Shown: positions 53,218 to 63,707 of the stretch, piece by piece | How the letters are laid out: each line of letters opens with the position of its first letter | How positions within the stretch are numbered: the stretch's first letter is position 1 | DNA from: Pseudoalteromonas prydzensis | GTDB taxonomy: Bacteria; Pseudomonadota; Gammaproteobacteria; Enterobacterales; Alteromonadaceae | Length of the DNA stretch: 64,000 nt | Reading direction: 5' to 3' | Assembly: GCF_001661495.1 (NCBI RefSeq) | Contig: NZ_BDDT01000013.1 | Span: 62,001-126,000, forward strand | Made by a program: the position numbers and the translations under genes | The notes under the pieces: generated by a model | Told to the model about the DNA's origin: nothing | Seen by the model: the letters and a program-made list of their open reading frames with translations, nothing else | Databases searched by the model: none

Positions 53218-55651
53218 TATTACTTCCTTCTGTTGAATACTGTTGTTCAACTTTTTGCGTAATTTCATCACTTAAGCGTAATGCTCGTAATAGCGTAAAC
53301 ACATTTTCTTCATGATTGTAGTTAAAGTTAACTTGCTGCGCCTGCGGTTTATTATAACCTTGTAAATTAACACCTAAAGTCATCCAACCATCAGGCTTTA
53401 AATTAACACTACTTTTAATACTCTGAATATCTAAATCTTCAAGCAGTCCTAATATAGGGCCTAATTCTTGTTGCTGGGCTTTAACTGCATCAAAAGCAGC
53501 ATTATTGGTGATAAGTAGCTTGGCCGCTCCTTGATTTGTAAGCTGGCCATCTTTTACCTCAATACCTGACTGATTAAAATACACAGGTAATGTTCCCGCT
53601 ACTCGCCCGGTTAAACTTATCCCTGATTTTTCATCAAGGGAGATTACCTTACTGGCATCAATATTTTTAAATGTAAGCAGTGCTTGCTGAGCTTGCTCTG
53701 TTACTCGGTACTTATCGAGTATAAAACTGCCGCCCATCACATCGCCATTAACAGCGCTGAGCACGGGTTCATTATTTTGCAGTTGCAAAAGCCCCGTTAT
53801 ATTTTCAACAATCGCACCGGCACGTAGTTCATTGATATTAAATTTAGTTTGCTTAACATTAAGCTGGCCTGAATCATAGCGCCCTGCTAATTGACTATTA
53901 AAGCCATTGATCAGGTAATCGTTATATAAACCATTTACACCATTTAACTGCAAAGTTATATCAGCAGCGAGTAAATTAACATCCCCTTTAAGCTGTGCTG
54001 AAACAGTGCCGTCCGTAAATGTCGCAAGTGGAGCAAACTGATGTAAGACAGGATTAAATCGCGATAGCGATTGTTCAGGAATAATCACTTCAACAGGGTG
54101 CTCAGTGCTGCTCATATGATGTGCAACAAACACTTCAATATCATCAATCATCACTTGGTGTGAAGCTTCTAATGCACGGCTTTGCATGCCTCGAGAGCTT
54201 ACCTTGATATTGTTAAGATCAATTAACTCACTTTGTAGTGCTGCTAAACTAGTTTCACTGGTTATATCAATAAACAGTTCCCCCGCCCCTAGGTCGCCAG
54301 AAGCATTCAAGTTATTTTTTAATTGCGTTAATTTATACTCACTGACATTAATTGTATCAACTTGGCTTACAAGTGCTGCGGTTGTATAACGTTGCTCATT
54401 AATTTTTGCTGTTAATGTTCCTTGATACTTGTTTACCGTTAGCTCATCAACAGCCAGCTTACCAATTGCTAACTTTGCAGACAGTCGCCCATGCGCCGCA
54501 GTCAAAAAGTCTTTTACAGTAAATTCGCCGTTACTGGCTAGGTTTTTTGCATCCACGGCTATAAAGTCAGGCAACTGCACTAAATCTAATTGATACGTGC
54601 CTACAGCGTCATGATTAGCCACATGAGTGGTTAAACTAAACTTTTTAATGTCATCATTTTGCAGCGAAAAAGCAAGCCCAGCTTTTAAGCTGTTGGGCAA
54701 ATCATTAATATTTACATTGAGGTTATTTACTCTTAACTCGCTTGTAGCAGCAACAAGATTAACGGTATCTAGTTGTAGGCTATTATCCTGCCATACTATA
54801 TGTGCTGGTAATTGCAGTTGCCAATGAAGTGGTATTTGCTTGGCAATAAATTGCTGTTGCTTTGTATCTGCTGTTAATTGTGCAATTTGCTGCAAACAGT
54901 GCGCTTGTGCGTCAAGTGAGCTTGTTAATTGCTGCGCAGCCAAAGTTAACCGCTGAGAGTTTAAGTCATACTGGCTACTCACATTACCGTTGACCTGTAA
55001 TGTAATTGCGCAGTTTTCAAGCTCAGCGATGTATTGAGCATCAATCTGTGAATCAAGCGCTAAACTCAAACCATCAAAACTAAAATGATTTTGGCTATTC
55101 ATACTCAACTGAGCAATATGCATCATTTTACTAACTAGCTCATCATCAAGTTTTACTTGCCCGGTTACGCGATTTGTAAATAGCGACGCGCTAGCCGTTA
55201 TATCGCCACTAACATCAAATTGATTTATATTGGCTTCATGGACACTAATAGCCAGTGGCTTTGCTAATTGCGAATGTGAAATCACTAGTCGCTTTACCGT
55301 CAAAAGTGGCCTGCTTTCAATCAGTGTTAATGCTAATTTTTTTGCCTTAGATGATTCAGCTGATGCAGCAGGTGTAACTAACCTAAGGTTGGCACGGTTG
55401 ATAATTACCTGTTTGGTATTAACGGTAATATCTGCAAGTTCTAGTTGTTGACCTTGGTAACCAATACACGCACGCTCTACATGCAGATCTAGATTGCTCG
55501 TTAGCGACCAATCCAAACAATGCAGTTCAACACCTGAATTCTGTAAAGAAGGAGCCACAAAATGCAAAGTGATCGGCATGCGAAAAACATAACCAAGTGT
55601 AAGTACACTTAGCAATAGAATTAATAACCCCCAAGCTACACGTTTAAACAT
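53210..55651 (-). CDS. ydbH: YdbH intermembrane lipid-transport protein (AsmA-like)
   Basis: 813 aa from ATG 55651 (the longer frame to 55705 runs into the purL terminator). One N-terminal transmembrane helix (about 6-27), then a long periplasmic, almost wholly beta-strand region with frequent 'LxLxxxxLxxxxxxG' patterns, ending in the YdbH C-terminal 'ALRLSDEITQKVEQQY'. This family, with YhdP and TamB, is thought to bridge the periplasm as a hydrophobic groove carrying phospholipids to the outer membrane. First gene of ydbH-ynbE-ydbL. Confidence 0.92.
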   Translation of the reverse strand: MFKRVAWGLLILLLSVLTLGYVFRMPITLHFVAPSLQNSGVELHCLDWSLTSNLDLHVERACIGYQGQQLELADITVNTKQVIINRANLRLVTPAASAESSKAKKLALTLIESRPLLTVKRLVISHSQLAKPLAISVHEANINQFDVSGDITASASLFTNRVTGQVKLDDELVSKMMHIAQLSMNSQNHFSFDGLSLALDSQIDAQYIAELENCAITLQVNGNVSSQYDLNSQRLTLAAQQLTSSLDAQAHCLQQIAQLTADTKQQQFIAKQIPLHWQLQLPAHIVWQDNSLQLDTVNLVAATSELRVNNLNVNINDLPNSLKAGLAFSLQNDDIKKFSLTTHVANHDAVGTYQLDLVQLPDFIAVDAKNLASNGEFTVKDFLTAAHGRLSAKLAIGKLAVDELTVNKYQGTLTAKINEQRYTTAALVSQVDTINVSEYKLTQLKNNLNASGDLGAGELFIDITSETSLAALQSELIDLNNIKVSSRGMQSRALEASHQVMIDDIEVFVAHHMSSTEHPVEVIIPEQSLSRFNPVLHQFAPLATFTDGTVSAQLKGDVNLLAADITLQLNGVNGLYNDYLINGFNSQLAGRYDSGQLNVKQTKFNINELRAGAIVENITGLLQLQNNEPVLSAVNGDVMGGSFILDKYRVTEQAQQALLTFKNIDASKVISLDEKSGISLTGRVAGTLPVYFNQSGIEVKDGQLTNQGAAKLLITNNAAFDAVKAQQQELGPILGLLEDLDIQSIKSSVNLKPDGWMTLGVNLQGYNKPQAQQVNFNYNHEENVFTLLRALRLSDEITQKVEQQYSTEGSNND

Positions 55652-55691
55652 ATCATCCTTAAAATAATTTTGACCTTTGACCAGCATAAAC

Positions 55692-55722
55692 AAAAAAGGC
55701 TGCACATTGCAGCCTTTTATTT
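55692..55722 (-). terminator. Terminator downstream of purL
   Basis: AAAAGGCTGCA (55694-55704) and TGCAGCCTTTT (55708-55718), 11-bp perfect stem with a 3-nt loop; T-run after the stem on the minus strand (and a weaker one on plus). It separates purL from ydbH. Confidence 0.92.
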
Positions 55723-55760
55723 TACAACTAGATCATGAATCCAGTGTGTATAAATGAAGT

Positions 55761-58700
55761 TTAACCGACATTTTTACGTGCGTTACGGAACATACGCATC
55801 CATGGGCTATCTTCACGCCACTCATCTGGGTGCCAAGAGTTAGCAACCGCACGGAATACACGTTCAGGGTGTGGCATCATTACAGTAGCACGACCATCAG
55901 CTGACGTTATACCTGTGATACCTTCTGGCGAGCCGTTCGGGTTAGCAGGGTATTGTGTTGTCGGATTACCGTAGTTATCAACAAACTTAACCGCTACAGT
56001 ACCTGACTCAAGCGCTGCTTTCACTGCTGCATCATTTGCAAACTCAGCATGACCTTCACCGTGAGATACAGCGATAGGCATACGAGATCCCGCCATTCCG
56101 TTGAAGAATACAGATGGGTTTTCTTGTACTTCAACTAAGCTAAAGCGTGCTTCAAAACGCTCAGACTTGTTCGTAACAAAACGTGGCCAATGCTCAGTAC
56201 CAGGGATCAACTCTTTTAATGTTGATAACATCTGACAGCCGTTACACACACCTAAACTGAATGAGTCTTGACGCTCAAAGAAGCTTTGGAACTGATCACG
56301 TGCCATATCATTGAACAAGATTGATTTAGCCCAACCTTCACCAGCACCTAATACGTCACCGTAAGAGAAGCCACCACATGCCACTAAGCCTTTAAACTCT
56401 TCAAGGCTTAAGCGTCCTTCAAGAATATCGCTCATGTGTACATCAACCGCAGCAAAGCCAGCACGGTTAAATGCTGCCGCCATTTCAAGGTGTGAGTTAA
56501 CACCTTGCTCACGCAAGATTGCCATTTTAGGCTTAGCGCCAGTTGCAATATAAGGTGCAGCCACATCTTCGTTTAAGTCGAAGTTTAGTTTAACGTTCAG
56601 ACCAGGGTCTTTAGCATCAAACTTGGCATCAAACTCTTGCTTAGCACAATCAGGGTTATCACGACGTGCTTGCATTTGGTACGTAGTTTCAGCCCAAATA
56701 GTACGCAGCTCAGTACGTGTATTGCTAAGAACAGTGTTACCTGCACGATTAAATACAACAGCGTCATCACTGTTTAATGTACCAATTGCATGGCTAATTG
56801 CTGCAATACCGTGCTCAGCAAACACAGCGTTTACAGCGTCTAAATCGCTATTAGCAACTTGAATTACAGCGCCAAGCTCTTCGTTATAAAGTACTTCGAT
56901 GTCAGAACCTGTCAAACCATCAAGGTCAATGGTTACACCGGTATGACCTGCAAAAGCCATTTCAGCAACTGCAGTGAACAAACCACCATCTGAACGGTCG
57001 TGATAAGCGAGTAACTTGTTATCAGCAACTAACGCTTGCATCGCGTTGTAGAAGCCTTTTAGTAATTCAGGGCTATCAACATCAGGGGTTACATCACCTA
57101 GCTGCTTATAAACTTGCGCTAAGCTTGATGCACCCATACGGTTTTTGCCAGCACCTAAATCAACCAAGATCAGTGATGTTTCACCTTTATCTGTACGTAA
57201 CTGAGGGGTAACCGTTTTGCGCACATCTTCAACTCGGCCAAATGCAGTGATGATTAATGAAAGCGGTGCAGTAACAGATTTCTGTTCGCCATTTTCATCC
57301 CATTGGGTTTTCATCGACATAGAGTCTTTACCCACTGGAACTGTTAAACCTAATGCAGGACAAAGCTCTTCACCAACGGCTTTAACCGCTTCGTAAAGAC
57401 CAGCATCTTCACCTGGGTGACCCGCTGCTGCCATCCAGTTAGCTGATAACTTAATGTTTTCTAAGCCGCCAATATTTGCACAGGCAATATTAGTTAACGA
57501 CTCAGCCACAGCTAAACGAGCAGAAGCACCATAATTCAGTAGTGCCGCAGGCGTACGTTCACCCAGTGACATTGCTTCACCATGGTAAGTATCATAAGTT
57601 GCAGCTGTTACTGCACAGTTAGCAACTGGCACCTGCCAAGGACCAACCATTTGGTCGCGCGCAACTAAACCGGTTACAGAGCGGTCACCAATGGTGATCA
57701 AGAAGGTTTTTTCAGCGATTGTAGGCAAACGTAATAAACGCTCTGCAGCTTCTGCGATATCAATTTTTGTTGTATCTAGCGCGTCGCTATTAGCTTTTAA
57801 AGAATACGCTTCGCGGTGCATTTTCGGTGCTTTACCTAATAATACATCCAGAGGTAAATCAACTGGGTTATTATCAAAATGGCTATCAGCAACTGTTAAG
57901 TGGCGCTCTTCTGTAGCTTCACCAATTACCGCATATTGCGCACGCTCACGCTTACAAATTGCTTCAAAGCGGTCAAAATCTTCTACGGCGACTGCAAGTA
58001 CATAACGCTCTTGTGATTCGTTACACCAAATCTCATGAGGCGCCATACCTGGTTCATCGTTAGGAATATCGCGCAGTTGGAATTTACCACCACGACCACC
58101 ATCATTAACAAGCTCAGGGAAAGCATTTGATAAACCACCCGCACCCACATCGTGGATAAACGCGATTGGGTTAGCATCACCTAACTGCCAACATTTATCG
58201 ATTACTTCCTGGCAACGACGTTCCATTTCAGGGTTCTCACGTTGTACCGAAGCAAAATCTAAATCTTCATTTGATTGACCCGATGCCATTGATGAAGCGG
58301 CGCCGCCACCTAAACCAATGTTCATTGCAGGACCACCTAAGGCAATCAGCTTAGCACCAACTGGGATATCACCCTTTTGCACATGGTCTGTACGAATATT
58401 ACCTAAGCCACCGGCAAGCATGATCGGCTTATGGTAACCACGAACTTCAACACCATTATGACTATTTACTTGTTCTTCATAAGTACGGAAATAGCCTAAC
58501 AAGTTAGGACGACCAAACTCATTGTTAAATGCTGCGCCGCCTAGTGGGCCATCGATCATAATATCAAGTGCGTTAACAATACGGCCTGGTTTTCCAAAAT
58601 CAGTTTCCCATGGTTGCTCGTAGCCTGGAATACGTAGATTCGATACAGTAAAACCAACTAAACCCGCTTTTGGCTTAGAGCCACGGCCCGTTGCACCTTC

Positions 58701-59657
58701 ATCACGAATTTCACCACCAGAACCGGTTGCCGCACCAGAGAATGGCGCAATTGCAGTTGGGTGATTATGGGTTTCAACTTTCATCAGGATTTCAATGTTC
58801 TCTTGATGATAAGCGTATTCGCCTTCAGCATTTGGGAAGAAACGACCTGCTTTAGAGCCTTTCATTACCGCTGCGTTATCTTTATAAGCTGATAACACAT
58901 TCTCAGGGTTTAGCTCATAGGTATTTTTTATCATTTTGAACAGAGATTTAGGCTGTTCAATTCCGTCAATTGTCCAATCAGCATTAAAGATTTTATGGCG
59001 ACAATGTTCAGAGTTTGCTTGTGCAAACATAAATAATTCGATGTCGTTCGGGTTGCGCCCTAACTTTTGGAAGTTTTCTACCAAGTAATCAATTTCGTCA
59101 TCCGCCAGTGCAAAGCCTTGCTCAACGTTTGCTGTAGCGAGAGCTTCTCGACCACCACCTAAAATATCAACAGATGACATTTTGCCTGGAGCGTCAGTGC
59201 GGAATAACTTGCCAGCATCGTCCATTGTGCTGTGTGTCGCTTCGGTCATACGGTCATGTAATAAAGCGGCAACTTCAGTTAATTGCTCGGCGCTTAAGTC
59301 ACCTTCAACGTAGTAAGCAATACCACGCTCTACACGGTGCACTTGTGCTAAGCCACAGTTATGAGCAATATCCGTCGCCTTTGAAGCCCATGGTGAAATA
59401 GTGCCAGGGCGTGGCGTTACTAACACTAAAGTGCCTGCAGGTGTATGTTCGGCAATCGTTGGACCATAGGTAAGTAACTTCTCAAGCTTAGTTTGCTCGT
59501 CACTTGACAGCTGTGCTGTTAAATCAGCAAAGTGCGCATACTCAGCGTATACGTTAGTAACTGGAAGTTGCGCCTGTTGGCAACGGGCTAAAATTTTCTG
59601 AACTCTAAAATCGGAAAGTGCTGGTGCACCACGAAGGATCAACATAGGTATTTTCAT
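55761..59657 (-). CDS. purL: Phosphoribosylformylglycinamidine synthase
   Basis: 1298 aa, the long single-chain form. N-terminal domain (1-150), linker, two FGAM synthase halves ('[28 protein letters not shown]', '[16 protein letters not shown]', '[14 protein letters not shown]'), and a C-terminal glutamine amidotransferase (about 1040-1298) with the nucleophile Cys in 'GVCNGCQML' and 'HGEGHAEF', '[10 protein letters not shown]'. It converts FGAR plus glutamine to FGAM in purine synthesis. A monocistronic gene with its own terminator. Divergent from mltF, as in E. coli. No PurR box was seen in the 229-bp gap. Confidence 0.98.
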   Translation of the reverse strand: MKIPMLILRGAPALSDFRVQKILARCQQAQLPVTNVYAEYAHFADLTAQLSSDEQTKLEKLLTYGPTIAEHTPAGTLVLVTPRPGTISPWASKATDIAHNCGLAQVHRVERGIAYYVEGDLSAEQLTEVAALLHDRMTEATHSTMDDAGKLFRTDAPGKMSSVDILGGGREALATANVEQGFALADDEIDYLVENFQKLGRNPNDIELFMFAQANSEHCRHKIFNADWTIDGIEQPKSLFKMIKNTYELNPENVLSAYKDNAAVMKGSKAGRFFPNAEGEYAYHQENIEILMKVETHNHPTAIAPFSGAATGSGGEIRDEGATGRGSKPKAGLVGFTVSNLRIPGYEQPWETDFGKPGRIVNALDIMIDGPLGGAAFNNEFGRPNLLGYFRTYEEQVNSHNGVEVRGYHKPIMLAGGLGNIRTDHVQKGDIPVGAKLIALGGPAMNIGLGGGAASSMASGQSNEDLDFASVQRENPEMERRCQEVIDKCWQLGDANPIAFIHDVGAGGLSNAFPELVNDGGRGGKFQLRDIPNDEPGMAPHEIWCNESQERYVLAVAVEDFDRFEAICKRERAQYAVIGEATEERHLTVADSHFDNNPVDLPLDVLLGKAPKMHREAYSLKANSDALDTTKIDIAEAAERLLRLPTIAEKTFLITIGDRSVTGLVARDQMVGPWQVPVANCAVTAATYDTYHGEAMSLGERTPAALLNYGASARLAVAESLTNIACANIGGLENIKLSANWMAAAGHPGEDAGLYEAVKAVGEELCPALGLTVPVGKDSMSMKTQWDENGEQKSVTAPLSLIITAFGRVEDVRKTVTPQLRTDKGETSLILVDLGAGKNRMGASSLAQVYKQLGDVTPDVDSPELLKGFYNAMQALVADNKLLAYHDRSDGGLFTAVAEMAFAGHTGVTIDLDGLTGSDIEVLYNEELGAVIQVANSDLDAVNAVFAEHGIAAISHAIGTLNSDDAVVFNRAGNTVLSNTRTELRTIWAETTYQMQARRDNPDCAKQEFDAKFDAKDPGLNVKLNFDLNEDVAAPYIATGAKPKMAILREQGVNSHLEMAAAFNRAGFAAVDVHMSDILEGRLSLEEFKGLVACGGFSYGDVLGAGEGWAKSILFNDMARDQFQSFFERQDSFSLGVCNGCQMLSTLKELIPGTEHWPRFVTNKSERFEARFSLVEVQENPSVFFNGMAGSRMPIAVSHGEGHAEFANDAAVKAALESGTVAVKFVDNYGNPTTQYPANPNGSPEGITGITSADGRATVMMPHPERVFRAVANSWHPDEWREDSPWMRMFRNARKNVG

Positions 59658-59886
59658 CCGGGGTTAGGGATTGAACGATATTTTAGGCGCGTATTATATA
59701 CTCAAGTAACTCGGAAATACAGGATCGGGGGGGAATTAAAATTGTTTAAAGCCAACAGTTAGCTAAGATGTTTGCTGTTTACAGTGGCTTAAGTTGTCGT
59801 GACAAAGCAACACTTAAAACCAATCGCCAAGTGACGGCGTCGAAAAGTTTTGATATAAGGGAGTAGTAGCATTCAAGGGGCGCAGT

Positions 59887-61407
59887 ATGTTTAAACAAAA
59901 GCTAATAACAATCATTACGTTAGTAATGCTTTTATGTGCCTGCGATATGCAGCAACAACAATCTCAACTGAGTCATATTAAAGCTCAAAATAAAATAAGA
60001 GTAGGTACTTTAGCTGGCGCGAGTAATTATTATCAAGCGGTGCAAGGCGAGCAAGGTTTTGAATATGAGCTAGCGCAAGAGTTTGCCGATCACTTAGGTG
60101 TTGAGCTTGAAATGGTGCCGTTTTTTAACTTATCCGATATGTTTTCACGTTTAGACAACGGTGATTTAGACTTAATTGCATCTGGCCTAACTTATAATAA
60201 AGCCCGAGCACAAAATTATCGATTTGGTCCGACTTACCGCACTATTAGTCAAAAGTTGGTTTATAAACAAGGTAGAGTTAGACCACGTGATTTTGATGAT
60301 CTAACAGATAATCTCACCGTATTGGCCAAAAGTAGTCACTCACTAGCCCTACAACAGCTAAAGCAAACTCACCCTGATTTAACTTGGCACGAAACAGAAG
60401 ATTTAGATGAAGAAGAGCTATTACAAGCAGTGATCGATGGCGAAATTGATTACACCCTAGCAGACTCCCATACACTATCTTTATTTCGTCGTTATCACCC
60501 TAATCTAAGCATCGGCTTTTCAGTCACACGCAACGACCCTATCGCATGGTTACTTCGTAAAGATGGCGATGATTCGCTCTATGCGCTAATGGTGCCATTT
60601 TTCGGTGAAGTAAAACAAAGTAACCAACTTTACGTACTTGAAGAAAAGTACTTTGGTCATGTACGTCAGTTTAATTACGTAAATACCCTTGCCTATATTG
60701 AAGCAATTAAAGAAACCTTACCAAAATACCAACCTTGGTTTGAGCAATATGCTGGTAGCCTAGATTGGCGACTACTTGCAGCTTTAAGTTATCAAGAATC
60801 AATGTGGAATCCACGAGCAAAATCGCCAACTGGCGTACGTGGTATTATGATGCTCACTCTCGATACAGCCAAGCAAGTAGGTGTCACTAACCGTTTAGCG
60901 CCAGAGCAGAACATCAAAGGCGGCGCTGAATATTTAATGAAACTAGAAAAGCGTATTCCTGATCGTGTGCCACAGCCGGATCGCACTTGGCTGGCATTGG
61001 CTTCATACAATATTGGTTGGGGTCATGTGAACGACGCACGGATAATCACCGAGCAACAAGGCGCAAGCCCTGATAAATGGGCCGATGTAAAAAAACGCCT
61101 GCCGTTATTAATCAAAAAGAGATACTACCGAAAAACCAAATATGGCTATTCACGCGGTGATGTTGCGGTGCAATACGTTGATAATATTCGCCGTTATTAC
61201 GACGCGCTGGTATGGCTCGATGAAAATGATGCGATCAGCACACCGACCACGGAACCCGATGAGGCTGAACAAATAGCTCAACCTGCGGCTCAAGCTGCTG
61301 AGATTAAAAATCAAAAGCCTGCCACAATACAAACCACGCTCTCCCCAACAAAAGATGACAGTATAGATGAGCTGTCACCGTCAAAAAAAGATAACGGCGA
61401 ACAATAA
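59887..61407 (+). CDS. mltF: Membrane-bound lytic murein transglycosylase F
   Basis: 506 aa. Lipoprotein signal with lipobox LLCAC (Cys19). Domain 1 (about 32-265) is a periplasmic amino-acid-binding-type fold ('IRVGTLAGASNYYQ', 'GFEYELAQEFADHLGVELE'). Domain 2 (about 285-430) is an SLT lysozyme-like domain with catalytic Glu304 in 'SYQESMWNP', 'GVRGIMMLTLDTAK' and 'ASYNIGWGH'. The tail (440-506) is acidic and disordered. It cleaves glycan strands to 1,6-anhydroMurNAc. The purL-mltF-tadA order is as in E. coli. Confidence 0.95.
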   Translation: MFKQKLITIITLVMLLCACDMQQQQSQLSHIKAQNKIRVGTLAGASNYYQAVQGEQGFEYELAQEFADHLGVELEMVPFFNLSDMFSRLDNGDLDLIASGLTYNKARAQNYRFGPTYRTISQKLVYKQGRVRPRDFDDLTDNLTVLAKSSHSLALQQLKQTHPDLTWHETEDLDEEELLQAVIDGEIDYTLADSHTLSLFRRYHPNLSIGFSVTRNDPIAWLLRKDGDDSLYALMVPFFGEVKQSNQLYVLEEKYFGHVRQFNYVNTLAYIEAIKETLPKYQPWFEQYAGSLDWRLLAALSYQESMWNPRAKSPTGVRGIMMLTLDTAKQVGVTNRLAPEQNIKGGAEYLMKLEKRIPDRVPQPDRTWLALASYNIGWGHVNDARIITEQQGASPDKWADVKKRLPLLIKKRYYRKTKYGYSRGDVAVQYVDNIRRYYDALVWLDENDAISTPTTEPDEAEQIAQPAAQAAEIKNQKPATIQTTLSPTKDDSIDELSPSKKDNGEQ

Positions 61408-61493
61408 AAATAACTTTAAATGCGATAGGTACTCGCAAACTAAAATATCTATTTACTTGTCATCAAATGATCACTACTGTGTAGTATCAAGTA

Positions 61494-61499
61494 TATAAT
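61494..61499 (+). promoter_or_regulatory. Consensus -10 box before the small basic gene
   Basis: Perfect TATAAT, 42 nt upstream of ATG 61542. A matching -35 at 17 bp is poor. It suggests that the small gene can be transcribed independently of mltF. Confidence 0.4.
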
Positions 61500-61541
61500 T
61501 AACTTATATCTTTTCTCACTCTCACATTTTCAGGAGCAACC

Positions 61542-61709
61542 ATGTTAAAACGTCGGCGTACTCATTCGTTCAAACGCAACGTGATTTATTCATCATCCAC
61601 ACGCCGCAGAATCATGCTGCGTAATTTACATAAAAAAGTTATTTGGCGCCGTCGTATGTTTGCGATGCAGCAAATGGCAGAATTAAGTACAGCTACGCCT
61701 GTAGGTTAA
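61542..61709 (+). CDS. Small, very basic 55-aa protein (unknown)
   Basis: ATG 61542 preceded by CAGGAG (61531-61536), correct spacing; 55 codons then TAA. Composition: 11 Arg and 4 Lys against one Glu (net about +14), in three RRR clusters (residues 4-6, 21-23, 36-38) separated by hydrophobic/aromatic stretches (VIYSSS, IMLRNLH, KKVIWRRRMF). There is no signal peptide. It may bind RNA, DNA or the ribosome. It lies in the mltF-tadA gap, has its own -10 box, and its stop overlaps the convergent tadA stop by TTAA. I recognise no family. Confidence 0.75.
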   Translation: MLKRRRTHSFKRNVIYSSSTRRRIMLRNLHKKVIWRRRMFAMQQMAELSTATPVG

Positions 61710-62209
61710 GCCTTCAGGTCGCGCTGCGCTTGTTTTTTAGCTTTGATCTCTTGGCGGCGACGTTTAAAAAAGTCTGAAATTGTTTGTCCACATAATTCAC
61801 TTAATACCCCAGCTTCTACATCAACTTGATGATTTAACCTTGAATCTTGCAATAAATTCATTATTGAACCCGCAGAACCTGTTTTTTCATCCGCAGCACC
61901 AAACACTAGCCGCTTAATACGACTGTGTACCAGTAAACCCGCACACATTGAGCACGGCTCCAACGTGACATACAGCGTACAATCGATTAAGCGATAATTA
62001 TTTAGTGCCTTACCACCTTCGCGAATTGCTATCATCTCAGCGTGAGCAGAAGGGTCATTATCTGTAATTGAACGATTATACCCAGCTGCAATCAACTGAT
62101 TATTTTTAACTAGCACTGCACCCACAGGAATTTCATCCAATTGTTCAGCCTTGTGGGCGTACTCAAGTGCTTTTGCCATCCAATATTGATCGTCAAATTG
62201 CTCGGTCAT
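61706..62209 (-). CDS. tadA: tRNA(Arg) adenosine-34 deaminase
   Basis: 167 aa from ATG 62209 (AAGGT upstream; a TTG at 62212 is in frame but unlikely). Zinc-dependent deaminase: 'HAEM' (His ligand and catalytic Glu) in 'DPSAHAEMIAIREGG' and 'PCSMC' (two Cys ligands) in 'TLEPCSMCAGLLVHSRI'. It converts A34 to inosine in tRNA-Arg(ACG), essential for decoding CGC/CGA. The C-terminus is Lys/Arg-rich, as in other gammaproteobacteria. Convergent with the small basic gene. Confidence 0.96.
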   Translation of the reverse strand: MTEQFDDQYWMAKALEYAHKAEQLDEIPVGAVLVKNNQLIAAGYNRSITDNDPSAHAEMIAIREGGKALNNYRLIDCTLYVTLEPCSMCAGLLVHSRIKRLVFGAADEKTGSAGSIMNLLQDSRLNHQVDVEAGVLSELCGQTISDFFKRRRQEIKAKKQAQRDLKA

Positions 62210-62341
62210 CAACTTACCTTTTAACTAATTATTGTTTAATTATACTCACTTAGGCGATTAAAACGCTAAACATAGTACTTAGTGACAAAAATAAACCAAA
62301 TTAAAGCCGCTTTTACATGGCTCACCCTAGGTGATATACGC

Positions 62342-62347
62342 TATAAT
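62342..62347 (+). promoter_or_regulatory. Consensus -10 box upstream of gsk
   Basis: TATAAT, 41 nt before the gsk ATG; no good -35 at 16-18 bp. Possible gsk promoter. Confidence 0.4.
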
Positions 62348-62388
62348 CTCCCGCTTTTTTTATTTAGCTCACAACACACGGGTAGCAA

Positions 62389-63693
62389 ATGAAATTTCCT
62401 GGACGCCGCAGGCATAAACATTATTTTCCAGTGGAAGCCAAAGATCCACTAACAAATCAACTTAACGCCAGTGATCGGTTACAGCGCAGCTATATTACCG
62501 GGATCGATCAAATCGTGGTTGATATAGAAGCTAAAGTTGATCAAGCTTTTCTTGATGAATTTCAGCTGCGTAGAGGTATGTCGCAGGTTATTGATAATGA
62601 TATTACCAATGCATTATATGACCGCTTAAAACTCAACGATATGGTCGACTATGAGTTTGCCGGTGGCACCATTGGTAACACGATGCACAATTATTCAGTG
62701 CTTGCTGATGATCGCTCAGTGCTACTTGGTGTAATGAGTGAAAACATTAAAATTGGTAGCTACGCTTATCGCTTTTTATGTAACACCTCCAGCCGTGTAG
62801 ATTTAGATTATTTGCAACCTGTCGATGGCCCTATTGGCCGCTGCTTCACTTTAATTGATGATACCGGCGAACGTACCTTTGCAATTAGCGCCGGGCTGAT
62901 GAATCATTTACGCCCTGAATCAATTGATAAAGAGCTAATAGAAAACTCATCAGCTTTAGTGATCAGCGCTTACTTAATGCGTACACAAGGTTCTGAGACG
63001 ATGACCGAAGCAACTATGCAAGCGGTCAAATATGCTAATGATGCTGACGTGCCAGTAGTATTAACGCTTGGCACTAAATTCCTAATCGAGCAAGATCCAA
63101 CCTGGTGGGCAGAGTTTGTTGCTAAGCATGTTGATATTTTAGCGATGAATGAAGAAGAAGGGCTAGCAATCACAGGTTTTGAAGATCCACTACTGGCTGC
63201 AGATAAAGCGCTAGATTGGGTCGATTTAGTGATCTGCACAGCAGGTGAAAAAGGCTTATTTATGGCAGGCTTTGTTGACGAGCAATTTAAACGGGAAACT
63301 GAATACCCGTTATTACCTGGTGCAATAGCTGACTTTAACCGCTATGAATTCTCTCGCGCTATGCGCAAAGCCGATTGCGAAATGCCAATCCGCGCTTACA
63401 GTCACACCGCCCCTTTCATGGGTGGCCCTGACTCAATTAAAAATACCAATGGCGCCGGTGATTGTGCATTAGCAGCAGTGTTACATGACCTATCAGCCAA
63501 CGTTTATCACAAGCTCAATGTGGGTAACTCGGCCAAACACCAACAACCTGCAATGACCTATTCATCATTGGCACAGATCAGTAAATATGCCAACCGTGCA
63601 AGCTATGAAGTATTAGTACAACATTCACCTCGCTTATCGCGTGGTTTACCTGAGCGTGAAGATTGCTTAGAACAAGTCTACTGGGAACAGTAG
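62389..63693 (+). CDS. gsk: Inosine/guanosine kinase
   Basis: 434 aa, full length as in E. coli Gsk and similar throughout. PfkB-family: start 'MKFPGRRRHKHYFPVEA', 'FAGGTIGNTMHNYSVLADDRSVLLGVM' (nucleoside-binding GG), 'GPIGRCFTLIDDTGERTFAIS', 'VVLTLGTKFLIEQDP', and the catalytic 'NTNGAGDCALAAVLHD' (GAGD). The end 'SPRLSRGLPEREDCLEQVYWEQ' matches. It phosphorylates guanosine and inosine to GMP and IMP for purine salvage. Convergent with the glutaminase gene (14-nt gap), with a hairpin over its last codons. Confidence 0.97.
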   Translation: MKFPGRRRHKHYFPVEAKDPLTNQLNASDRLQRSYITGIDQIVVDIEAKVDQAFLDEFQLRRGMSQVIDNDITNALYDRLKLNDMVDYEFAGGTIGNTMHNYSVLADDRSVLLGVMSENIKIGSYAYRFLCNTSSRVDLDYLQPVDGPIGRCFTLIDDTGERTFAISAGLMNHLRPESIDKELIENSSALVISAYLMRTQGSETMTEATMQAVKYANDADVPVVLTLGTKFLIEQDPTWWAEFVAKHVDILAMNEEEGLAITGFEDPLLAADKALDWVDLVICTAGEKGLFMAGFVDEQFKRETEYPLLPGAIADFNRYEFSRAMRKADCEMPIRAYSHTAPFMGGPDSIKNTNGAGDCALAAVLHDLSANVYHKLNVGNSAKHQQPAMTYSSLAQISKYANRASYEVLVQHSPRLSRGLPEREDCLEQVYWEQ

Positions 63694-63697
63694 ACTT
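63674..63697. terminator. Hairpin across the gsk stop codon
   Basis: AAGTCTACTG (63674-63683), GGAA tetraloop, CAGTAGACTT (63688-63697): 10-bp perfect stem. The gsk TAG stop (63691-63693) lies in the right arm. No T-tract on either side, so it may stabilise or mark the mRNA end rather than terminate alone. Confidence 0.55.
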
Positions 63698-63707
63698 ACC
63701 TTATCAA

